Below, piece by piece: positions 1 to 5,640 of a stretch of 10,300 nucleotides of DNA (position 1 is the first letter of the stretch; the number at the start of each line of letters is the position of its first letter). The notes under the pieces are model-generated. The model was not told the origin of the DNA. It saw only the letters and a program-made list of their open reading frames with translations, and ran no database searches. The translations under genes were made by a program, and so were the position numbers. Source of the stretch: J038 sp036734085 (GTDB lineage Bacteria; Chloroflexota; Anaerolineae; Aggregatilineales; Phototrophicaceae); assembly GCA_036734085.1 (NCBI GenBank), contig DAIMZF010000121.1, forward strand, positions 1 to 10,300, given 5' to 3'.

Positions 1-111
1 TGGTTATATCGGAGCCTATATGGAAAGAGAAATGTAATTTTAACGTAAACAAAGCAACATCTTTCTAACGAAGCATTGATGTAAACATGCTCACGAATGT
101 CCGAAGGCGTG

Positions 112-120
112 TGCTATAAT
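112..120 (+). promoter_or_regulatory. clpC promoter, extended -10
   Basis: TGCTATAAT at 112-120 is a perfect extended -10 element (TGn plus TATAAT at 115-120). The expected -35 position, about 92-97, reads CACGAA and is poor, which fits an extended -10 promoter. The predicted transcript start is near 127, giving a leader of about 85 bases before the GTG at 212. I see no CIRCE element (TTAGCACTC-N9-GAGTGCTAA) and no CtsR heptad repeats (GGTCAAA), so the usual Gram-positive heat-shock control of clpC is not visible here. The rest of 1-111 holds no recognisable gene; GTAAACA occurs twice (45-51 and 81-87), which may be chance. Confidence 0.6.
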
Positions 121-139
121 GGTTTTCACAGGTTGTAAT

Positions 140-161
140 GTCATTGTGGGTGTACAATGAC
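140..161. promoter_or_regulatory. inverted repeat in clpC leader (candidate operator)
   Basis: GTCATTGT (140-147), a 6-base spacer GGGTGT, then ACAATGAC (154-161) form a perfect 8-bp dyad. It lies about 14 to 35 bases downstream of the predicted clpC transcript start. This is a common place for a repressor operator; in RNA it would also be a small hairpin. It does not match CIRCE or CtsR sites. The dyad is seen directly; its role is inference. Confidence 0.4.
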
Positions 162-197
162 CAAGAACGATCAATAGCACATCGTGATAGTGGCGAC

Positions 198-202
198 GGA
201 GG
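198..202 (+). promoter_or_regulatory. clpC ribosome binding site
   Basis: GGAGG lies nine bases before the GTG at 212. The first in-frame ATG, at 224, is 21 bases away and too far, so the GTG start is preferred. Confidence 0.8.
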
Positions 203-211
203 TAATCAACC

Positions 212-2707
212 GTGCCAAGCAAAATGGAACGATTTACACAAAGAGCGCGGCGCGTGCTTAGTCTAGCGCAAGAAGAAGCCGAGCGGATGCAACACAATTA
301 CATCGGCACGGAACATCTGCTACTTGGCCTGATGCGCGAAGATGGCGGCGTCGCCGGGCGAGTCCTGCGCGATTTAGGGTTAGATACGCAACGGGTGGAA
401 GAATTGGTAGAGCGCCTCACCCGTGCCTCAACACGTACCTCCCCTGTTCAGCTTGACCTTTCTCCCGGTACTAAAAAAGTGCTAGAGCTAGCCATTGATG
501 AAGCCCGTCGTATGGGCCATCACTACATCGGCACGGAGCATCTCCTGTTGGGGTTGGTGCGCCAGTCCGAAGGCGTGGCGATTGACGTGCTAAAGCGGCT
601 TGGCATCAGCCCGGAAGAAATCCGCCGACAGACGCGCCGTGTTCTGCAAGAAAGCCCGGTGCAACCGCAAAGCTCCACAGAAGAACAACGCCGTCCACTG
701 CGCCCCAAATCGGAAAAAACGCCTCTGGTTGACCAGTTAGCGACGGACTTAACCGCGCTAGCCGCCGAAGGCAAGCTCGACCCGGTAGTAGGACGAGAAG
801 CGGAAATTGAGCGCGTCATCCAGGTGCTTTCCCGCCGCCGCAAGAATAACCCCGCACTCATCGGTGAACCCGGTGTCGGTAAAACCGCCATCGTGGAAGG
901 TCTGGCGCAACGTATTGTCAACGGCGATACGCCCAAGCCTTTGCTGAACAAGCGCGTGCTACAGCTAGACGTTGGCTCACTCGTCGCGGGCACAATGTAT
1001 CGCGGCCAGTTTGAAGAACGCCTGAAGCGCGTCATCGAAGAACTGAAATCCAGCGATGCGATTCTGTTTATCGACGAAGTGCATATGCTGGTAGGCGCTG
1101 GTTCTGCCGGGAGCAGTGTCGATGCGGCCAATATTCTCAAGCCTGCCCTCTCTCGTGGGGAGCTACAGTGCATCGGCGCAACCACGCTGGATGAGTACCG
1201 TAAGCACATCGAGAGTGACGCCGCGCTAGAGCGCCGCTTCCAGCAAATTTTGGTGGAAGAACCGTCTATCGAAGAGACAATGGAAATCCTGCAAGGCATT
1301 AAACAGCCGTATCAGGAACACCACAACGTAGAAATCACCGATGAAGCCATCGAGCAAGCCGCGCATCTTTCCGCCCGATACGTGCCGGATCGCTTCCTGC
1401 CGGACAAGGCGATTGATCTCATCGACGAAGCCTCCGCCCGGTTGCGGATGTATAAAAGCCCGGAAGCCGCCCAAGTCCGCCGTGCGGAAGATGACCTCAT
1501 CGAGATTGAGGACGAGCTGGCGCTGGCGGTAGAAAGCGGCGAAAGCGAAGAACGCCTGCAAAACTTGAACAGCCTCAAGGCTTCGTTAGAGGAAACCCTG
1601 TCCGAGTTGAAGGCCAACTGGAACGAAGAGACCAATCAACCGCGCCTGAGTGCGGAAGACATCGCGGAAGTCGTCGCCATGTGGACGGGCATCCCGGTAA
1701 TGCGTATTGCCGGTGAAGAAACCGTGCGTTTGATGGAGATGGAAGGCGCGTTGCATAAGCGCATCATCGGCCAGCACGAAGCCATCGTCGCCATTGCGAA
1801 GGCCGTCCGCCGTGCCCGCGCCGGACTTAAAGACCCGCGCCGCCCTATCGGTTCGTTTATGTTCTTAGGGCCGACAGGCGTCGGCAAGAGCGAACTGACA
1901 AAAGCACTGGCGGAATTCTTATTCGGCAGTGAAGATGCGCTCATCCAACTGGATATGAGCGAATTCATGGAGCGTCATTCTGTCGCCCGTCTGGTCGGTG
2001 CGCCGCCCGGATACGTAGGGTATGAAGACGCCGGGCAGTTGACAGAAGCCATCCGCCGCCGTCCGTATAGCATCGTGGTGTTTGATGAAATCGAGAAAGC
2101 CCACCCGGAAGCCTTCAATATGCTGTTGCAGGTGATGGAAGAAGGGCAATTGACCGACGCACGCGGACGCCGTGTAGATTTCCGTAATGCCATCATCGTG
2201 ATGACAAGCAACGTCGGCGCGGATACCATCAAGCGCGGCACACAACTTGGCTTTGTCGCCCCTGCGGAAAAAGAGCAGACCGAGCGCGAAGAATACGACG
2301 AACTGCGTAAAAAGGTGATGGAGCAACTGCGCCGCGCCTTTCGCCCGGAGTTCCTGAACCGTGTGGACGCATCCATCGTGTTCCGCCCGTTGACGCAAGA
2401 GGAAATTAAATCCATTGTTGACCTTGAAGTGAAGAAGGTCAGCGAGCGCCTCATCGAGCACGCCATCGAGCTAGAACTAACCGAAGAAGCGCGGACATGG
2501 ATTGCCGTTAAAGGCTACGACCCGGAATACGGGGCGCGTCCGCTACGCCGCCTGATCCAGAATGAGGTAGAAGACCGCCTTTCGGACGGTATCCTCTCCG
2601 GTGAGTTCCCGATGACGAGCATCGTCCGCATTGATGTAGACACCGAAGCCGATACATTAGGCTTCAACATCATCGCGGAAGACGAGCTAGAAACACCCAG
2701 CGTTTAA
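212..2707 (+). CDS. clpC: ATP-dependent Clp protease ATP-binding subunit ClpC
   Basis: Hsp100 AAA+ unfoldase that threads substrates into the ClpP peptidase in the cytoplasm. The 831-residue product has the full ClpC order. Two Clp_N repeats carry YIGTEHLLLGL at about 30-40 and 105-115. The first AAA+ module has Walker A GEPGVGKT (218-225), pore loop MYRGQFEER (262-270) and Walker B ILFIDEVH (284-291). A short coiled-coil middle domain (about 411-470) is typical of ClpC rather than ClpB. The second AAA+ module has Walker A GPTGVGKS (553-560), pore loop GYVGY (600-604), Walker B VVFDEIEK (622-629) and GARPLRR (774-780). LGF at 679-681 matches the ClpP-docking tripeptide position (VGF, IGL or IGF in relatives). 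Length is close to Bacillus ClpC (about 810). It starts with GTG, set by GGAGG nine bases upstream. It stands alone, without ctsR, mcsA or mcsB next to it. No key residue is missing, so identity is very secure. Confidence 0.97.
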   Translation: MPSKMERFTQRARRVLSLAQEEAERMQHNYIGTEHLLLGLMREDGGVAGRVLRDLGLDTQRVEELVERLTRASTRTSPVQLDLSPGTKKVLELAIDEARRMGHHYIGTEHLLLGLVRQSEGVAIDVLKRLGISPEEIRRQTRRVLQESPVQPQSSTEEQRRPLRPKSEKTPLVDQLATDLTALAAEGKLDPVVGREAEIERVIQVLSRRRKNNPALIGEPGVGKTAIVEGLAQRIVNGDTPKPLLNKRVLQLDVGSLVAGTMYRGQFEERLKRVIEELKSSDAILFIDEVHMLVGAGSAGSSVDAANILKPALSRGELQCIGATTLDEYRKHIESDAALERRFQQILVEEPSIEETMEILQGIKQPYQEHHNVEITDEAIEQAAHLSARYVPDRFLPDKAIDLIDEASARLRMYKSPEAAQVRRAEDDLIEIEDELALAVESGESEERLQNLNSLKASLEETLSELKANWNEETNQPRLSAEDIAEVVAMWTGIPVMRIAGEETVRLMEMEGALHKRIIGQHEAIVAIAKAVRRARAGLKDPRRPIGSFMFLGPTGVGKSELTKALAEFLFGSEDALIQLDMSEFMERHSVARLVGAPPGYVGYEDAGQLTEAIRRRPYSIVVFDEIEKAHPEAFNMLLQVMEEGQLTDARGRRVDFRNAIIVMTSNVGADTIKRGTQLGFVAPAEKEQTEREEYDELRKKVMEQLRRAFRPEFLNRVDASIVFRPLTQEEIKSIVDLEVKKVSERLIEHAIELELTEEARTWIAVKGYDPEYGARPLRRLIQNEVEDRLSDGILSGEFPMTSIVRIDVDTEADTLGFNIIAEDELETPSV

Positions 2708-2717
2708 CCACAAATAA

Positions 2718-2761
2718 CCTAGAGGGGTACGAAGAGCTATCGTACCCCTCTAGGACTTTTT
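2718..2761. terminator. terminator between clpC and oxidoreductase gene
   Basis: A 15-bp perfect stem pairs CCTAGAGGGGTACGA (2718-2732) with TCGTACCCCTCTAGG (2740-2754) around a 7-base loop, followed by AC and five T. It is a strong intrinsic terminator for clpC, starting ten bases after the stop. On the minus strand the hairpin is followed by TTATTTG, so it may also stop the convergent gene, less strongly. Confidence 0.92.
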
Positions 2762-2775
2762 CGCATCATCCCCAC

Positions 2776-3783
2776 CTAGAACCGCACAATCACCTTGCCG
2801 TTATTTACGCCGCTTTGCAGATAGTCCACCGCATCCACGACAGCATCCACGCCTGTAAATTCGGTCGGGTCAACTTCCACTTTAAGCTGTCCAGATTGCA
2901 ACAGACCGACAAGTTTCATCAAATGAGTGGGCAGATACTCCCGCAGATAATGCGGCAAGAACATACTGCGGACAGAAGCGGACTTCCACAGCAATTGTGT
3001 ATAAATCCGTGCAGACATCACTTCTTCCGGTTGCCCGGCATATTCTGTGATGTAGCCAATAATCACCAGACGCCCCCGCCGTGCAAGATGCTTCACACAG
3101 GTATCAAACATCTTACGCCCGACGGATTCGTACACGAGGTTAACCCCTTTGGGGTACTCCGCTTTAAGTACCGCGTCTAGGTCTTCCTCTCTGTAATTTA
3201 CCACGCGGTCACAGCCGATGGAGCGCAGAAAATCGGCTTTTTCCGCGTTTCCGCATGTGCCAATCACATGATTACCGGCTAACTTTGCTAACTGCACCGC
3301 GATGTGGCCGGTACCGCCTGCCGCCGCCGTGATAAGCACTGTTTCGCCGCTTTTCATGTTGCCTTCTACCTCTAGCCCGATGGAAGCCGTCAAGCCACTG
3401 AGGACAAGCGTCATTACTTCCGGCGAAGAATCCGGCACAGGAATCGCTAAGCTGGCATGGGTGGTGTAATACTCCCGATAGCCGCCGCCCGTTGTGAGTA
3501 CCATCACGGAATCGCCGACTTTGAAGGTGGTTACATGCTCACCCACCGCGACAACTTCGCCGATAGCCTCCGCGCCTAAGTCGATGGGGGGCTTCTGGCC
3601 GGGCGTATACAATCCGGCGGTGATGTTGGGGTCGGTCGCGTTGACGCCCGCATAGTGATTTTTTATCACAATTTCGTCTGCACCGGGCGCTTCCAACGCA
3701 AGCTCTACAACTTCGGTAGCGGCGCGGAAATCCCGGCTGAGTTGGGCGGCGACTAATTTTTTATATGTGGCGGGTAAAGTCAT
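2776..3783 (-). CDS. zinc-less MDR-family NADP-dependent oxidoreductase, PTGR3/quinone-reductase type
   Basis: Medium-chain reductase predicted to reduce an enone or quinone with NADPH in the cytoplasm. From the chosen ATG the product is 335 residues. The N-terminal GroES-like half includes GVNATDPNITAG (46-57). The Rossmann half carries the nucleotide-loop AAAGGTG (153-159), VIGTC (173-177), LRSIGCDRVVNY (186-197) and YESVGRKMFD (218-227). The only cysteines I see are at about 177, 191 and 229, so neither the catalytic nor the structural zinc site is present. Wording throughout resembles human prostaglandin reductase 3 (ZADH2), including the N-terminal YKKLVAAQLS; substrate in bacteria is unknown. 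The frame is open upstream to a TTG at 3837, but the ATG at 3783 matches where the family begins. No strong ribosome binding site precedes it, so the start is only moderately sure. It converges with clpC. Confidence 0.85.
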   Translation of the reverse strand: MTLPATYKKLVAAQLSRDFRAATEVVELALEAPGADEIVIKNHYAGVNATDPNITAGLYTPGQKPPIDLGAEAIGEVVAVGEHVTTFKVGDSVMVLTTGGGYREYYTTHASLAIPVPDSSPEVMTLVLSGLTASIGLEVEGNMKSGETVLITAAAGGTGHIAVQLAKLAGNHVIGTCGNAEKADFLRSIGCDRVVNYREEDLDAVLKAEYPKGVNLVYESVGRKMFDTCVKHLARRGRLVIIGYITEYAGQPEEVMSARIYTQLLWKSASVRSMFLPHYLREYLPTHLMKLVGLLQSGQLKVEVDPTEFTGVDAVVDAVDYLQSGVNNGKVIVRF

Positions 3784-3808
3784 TTTTTTGACGCTTTCTG
3801 AATAAAAA

Positions 3809-3837
3809 TAATTAAAAAAGTGCGGAGCAAAAAGCAA
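3809..3837 (-). promoter_or_regulatory. possible promoter of the oxidoreductase gene
   Basis: On the minus strand TTGCTT (3832-3837) and TAATTA (3809-3814) are 17 bases apart. The predicted transcript would start near 3802, about 19 bases before the ATG at 3783. The stretch is AT-rich, so chance matches are likely. Confidence 0.3.
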
Positions 3838-3843
3838 AGTAGT

Positions 3844-3872
3844 GGCGCATCACGATACAGTGTGTGATGGCC
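3844..3872 (-). terminator. weak possible terminator of the ABC ATPase gene
   Basis: GGC-G-CATCAC (3844-3853) can pair with GTGATG-GCC (3864-3872) with one bulged G and a 10-base loop, about 33 bases past the ABC gene's stop. On the minus strand a T-rich run (CTTTGCTTTTTG) follows only after several bases. The hairpin is plausible, but the spacing is poor for an intrinsic terminator. Confidence 0.3.
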
Positions 3873-3905
3873 TTCGTTTGCTATGGGAATGCTGATTGCT
3901 CTTTA

Positions 3906-4862
3906 CTAACTGACAATGCCTTGTGTCACACCCATAAATAGTGATTCAAGGTCTTTTATTTCCTCATTAAAGCTATAGATGAGGATATTGGCCTGGTTTA
4001 GCTTCTGGTTAATGGCCGCTACGCCGTCATCATCACCGCTAAAATCAATCTGCACACGGGAACGCCCGGCCTTTGGCTCCAGGATGAGGACATTCAATAC
4101 GCCTTCAATGCCACTCACGAGCGTTTTAACCTGCTCGGCGACATCATTATCCTTGACAGTGACCACAATCTCACGGTGCGGCGTCAGGTGCGTTTTAATT
4201 TCGTTCATGCTCCCCTGCATAATCATGCGGCCAGCCTCGATGATGCCGACGTGTGTGCAGATGTTTTCCACATCCGCTAAGATGTGTGTGGAGAAGAAAA
4301 TAGTCTTGCCCATCTTGGCAAGCTCCACCATTAATTCGCGGATTTCGATACGGGCACGCGGGTCTAAGCCGGAAGCAGGCTCGTCCAGGATGAGAATTTG
4401 CGGGTCGTGGGCTAAAGTCCGGGCTAAAGATAGGCGTTGCTTCATGCCTTTACTCAGCTTATCCACCATGTCATCACGACGATGGTTTAATTCCACCAGT
4501 TCCAGCAGGTCATTGGTCAATTGGCGGCGTTGGCCTTCGGGGATGTCGTAACAAGCGGCGAAAAAATCCAGATATTCCCACACACGCAAATCATCATACA
4601 CACCGAATTCATCCGGCATGTAGCCTAATGTACGGCGGATGGCGCGACGGTCTTTAGCGATGTCATAACCTGCAATACGAGCCGTGCCGGAGGTGGGGCG
4701 TTCGAGTGTGGTTAGCATCCGCATGGTGGTGGTTTTGCCTGCACCGTTAGGGCCGACAAACCCATAAATAGAGCCGGGGGGGACTTGTAACGATAACCCA
4801 CTGACTGCCGTAAACTTACCGAAGGACTTCACCAAGTCATGGGTTTCAATCATGTATTCCAT
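3906..4862 (-). CDS. ABC transporter ATP-binding protein (ABC-2 export type)
   Basis: Cytoplasmic ATPase that would drive a membrane permease of the ABC-2 export class. From the chosen ATG it has 318 residues: Walker A GPNGAGKT (37-44), GYMPDEFGVYDDL (80-92) at the Q-loop with Asp84 where Gln is usual, signature LSKGMKQRL (136-144), Walker B ILILDEP (156-162), D-loop SGLD (164-167) and switch His193 in STHI. Residues about 225-318 form an alpha/beta C-terminal extension like the DUF4162-type regulatory tail. The frame is open to an ATG at 4901, but that codon overlaps a TATAAT box on the same strand. The ATG at 4862 has AAGAGGG nine bases upstream; an in-frame ATG three codons later (4853) is too far from it. 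No permease lies beside it: downstream is an unrelated oxidoreductase, upstream an FKBP gene. Transported substrate is unknown. Confidence 0.92.
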   Translation of the reverse strand: MEYMIETHDLVKSFGKFTAVSGLSLQVPPGSIYGFVGPNGAGKTTTMRMLTTLERPTSGTARIAGYDIAKDRRAIRRTLGYMPDEFGVYDDLRVWEYLDFFAACYDIPEGQRRQLTNDLLELVELNHRRDDMVDKLSKGMKQRLSLARTLAHDPQILILDEPASGLDPRARIEIRELMVELAKMGKTIFFSTHILADVENICTHVGIIEAGRMIMQGSMNEIKTHLTPHREIVVTVKDNDVAEQVKTLVSGIEGVLNVLILEPKAGRSRVQIDFSGDDDGVAAINQKLNQANILIYSFNEEIKDLESLFMGVTQGIVS

Positions 4863-4926
4863 TAAACGACGCCCTCTTACAAACGTTATGTCTGCTGTCA
4901 TTATAACGCAAAGAGGGCGCGTTTAA
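4862..4926 (-). repeat. long inverted repeat covering ABC gene ribosome binding site and promoter
   Basis: On the plus strand, TTAAACG-A-CGCCCTCTT (4862-4878) and AAGAGGGCGCGTTTAA (4911-4926) pair over 16 bp with one unpaired base (4869). Nested inside, CGTTAT (4884-4889) pairs with ATAACG (4903-4908). Read as minus-strand RNA, the 5' arm begins seven bases after the FKBP stop. The 3' arm holds the ABC ribosome binding site AAGAGGG and the A of its AUG. No T-tract follows, so it is not an intrinsic terminator. The pairing is seen directly; translation control is inference. Confidence 0.7.
4872..4878 (-). promoter_or_regulatory. ABC ATPase ribosome binding site
   Basis: Minus-strand AAGAGGG lies nine bases before the ATG at 4862 and decides that start. 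It sits entirely inside the 3' arm of the inverted repeat described at this locus. Confidence 0.65.
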
Positions 4927-4928
4927 GA
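4900..4928 (-). promoter_or_regulatory. promoter of the ABC ATPase gene
   Basis: A perfect minus-strand TATAAT lies at 4900-4905. The -35 region 17 bases further up reads TCTTAA (4923-4928), a weak match to TTGACA. The predicted transcript starts near 4893, about 30 bases before the ATG at 4862, and so leaves out the upstream arm of the inverted repeat. Confidence 0.5.
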
Positions 4929-4933
4929 GTCGC

Positions 4934-5461
4934 TTATTCTTCGTCGTCGTCGAAATCTTCGTCGTCGAAGTCGTCGTCTTCAAAATCATCATCATCAAAG
5001 CCATGTGGATGGCCGTGTGCCAGTTCTTCCTCATCAGCTTCGCGGATGTCCAACACTTCCACGTCGTAGGTCACAACTTTGCCGGATAACGGGGAATTAA
5101 AGTCAATCACCACTTCATCATCATTGATGGACTTCACGATGACTTCGAAAAAGTTGCCCTGTTCGTCTTCCAGCAATAGCTCCATGCCCACTTCGATTTC
5201 GTCGGGCAGGTCGCTCCGGTCTAGCACTTCGGTGTCTTCTTCGTCATATTCGCCATAAGCGTCCGCCGGTTGAAGCGTAACGCTCAGTTTATCGCCTACT
5301 TTTTTACCAGCAAGCGCCTTTTCCAAACCGGGTACGATGTTCTCTGCACCATGCAGATATTCAAGCGGGTCGTCTGCCGTAGCATCTTCGATGAGTTCAT
5401 CACCGATGCTCAATTTATAGGTCAATGTAACGACCATACCCTCTGCGATTGTATTTGCCAT
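4934..5461 (-). CDS. SlyD-like FKBP-type peptidyl-prolyl cis-trans isomerase
   Basis: Prolyl isomerase and chaperone that catalyses cis-trans isomerisation before proline in folding proteins; no signal peptide, so cytoplasmic. The 175 residues follow the SlyD plan. An FKBP core carries YLHGAENIVPGLEKAL (35-50) and the flap DAYGEYD (67-73). The insert-in-flap chaperone domain spans about 74-120. The core resumes with DFNSPLSGK (120-128) and ends at EADEEELAHGHPHG (141-154). E. coli SlyD has a long His/Cys metal-binding tail here. This protein keeps only HGHPHG, then about 20 acidic residues with Phe at 155, 160, 165 and 170. The frame is open to an ATG at 5503, but that codon lies inside the -10 box. 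The ATG at 5461 has AAAGGA eight bases upstream. It is divergent from mutS2 and followed closely by the ABC gene. Confidence 0.93.
   Translation of the reverse strand: MANTIAEGMVVTLTYKLSIGDELIEDATADDPLEYLHGAENIVPGLEKALAGKKVGDKLSVTLQPADAYGEYDEEDTEVLDRSDLPDEIEVGMELLLEDEQGNFFEVIVKSINDDEVVIDFNSPLSGKVVTYDVEVLDIREADEEELAHGHPHGFDDDDFEDDDFDDEDFDDDEE
4937..4999 (-). repeat. degenerate 15-bp tandem repeat encoding acidic FKBP tail
   Basis: About four 15-base units, each one Phe codon followed by four Asp or Glu codons, make up the 3' end of the FKBP gene. GAC/GAT and GAA runs give a GTC-rich low-complexity tract. Codon use varies between units, so the protein pattern is better kept than the DNA repeat, which suggests selection on the protein. 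Confidence 0.65.
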
Positions 5462-5469
5462 TTGGTTTT

Positions 5470-5475
5470 TCCTTT
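5470..5475 (-). promoter_or_regulatory. FKBP ribosome binding site
   Basis: Minus-strand AAAGGA lies eight bases before the ATG at 5461 and decides the start. Confidence 0.75.
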
Positions 5476-5501
5476 GAAAATATTGGCTACCAACAGGCGG
5501 C

Positions 5502-5529
5502 ATTATAGTGAGTTCTGCAAGAATGTGAA
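5502..5529 (-). promoter_or_regulatory. FKBP gene promoter
   Basis: Minus-strand TTCACA (5524-5529) and a perfect TATAAT (5502-5507) are separated by 16 bases. The transcript should start near 5495, leaving a leader of about 34 bases. The upstream in-frame ATG at 5503 falls inside the -10 box and cannot be the start of translation from this promoter. Confidence 0.7.
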
Positions 5530-5537
5530 GCCTATCC

Positions 5538-5567
5538 TTTATGAACCTTCATGAACTTTCATAAACC
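5538..5567. repeat. three tandem 10-bp repeats between divergent promoters
   Basis: TTTATGAACC, TTCATGAACT and TTCATAAACC follow one another without gaps. The consensus, TTCATGAACC, contains the palindrome TTCATGAA. Units recur once per DNA helical turn and lie between the FKBP -35 (5524-5529) and the mutS2 -35 (5573-5578). Such spacing is typical of regulator binding on one DNA face, but no regulator is identified. Confidence 0.5.
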
Positions 5568-5572
5568 TGCAA

Positions 5573-5601
5573 TTGAAATTCTAATGTTGCCGTCTTATAA
5601 T
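5573..5601 (+). promoter_or_regulatory. mutS2 promoter
   Basis: TTGAAA (5573-5578), a 17-base spacer and TATAAT (5596-5601) form a near-consensus sigma-70-type promoter. The transcript should start near 5608, giving a leader of about 33 bases before the ATG at 5641. Confidence 0.75.
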
Positions 5602-5640
5602 TTGCCTGTATGAAACGAACAAAGCGACTGAATAACAACT

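Noticed and set aside
45..87. GTAAACA occurring twice upstream of clpC
   Set aside because: A 7-base AT-rich direct repeat, 36 bases apart, is not convincing without comparison to relatives.
523..1299. Long minus-strand frame of 258 codons inside clpC
   Set aside because: It lies wholly opposite a clear ClpC coding region, its translation is rich in Ser, Arg and Ala as expected for an antisense shadow, and it has no recognisable domain or ribosome binding site.
1919..2466. Two overlapping minus-strand frames of 163 and 180 codons in clpC
   Set aside because: Both are opposite the second AAA+ domain and overlap each other. Third-position bias of clpC explains their openness.
3979..4551. Plus-strand frame of 190 codons opposite the ABC ATPase
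   Set aside because: The minus strand carries every ABC motif in order, and the plus frame has none of its own.
4863..4901. Upstream ATG at 4901 as the ABC ATPase start
   Set aside because: It overlaps the minus-strand TATAAT and has no ribosome binding site. The added residues are not part of the ABC fold.
5503..5554. Upstream ATG at 5503 as the FKBP start
   Set aside because: It overlaps the TATAAT box, lacks a ribosome binding site and adds residues not found in SlyD proteins.
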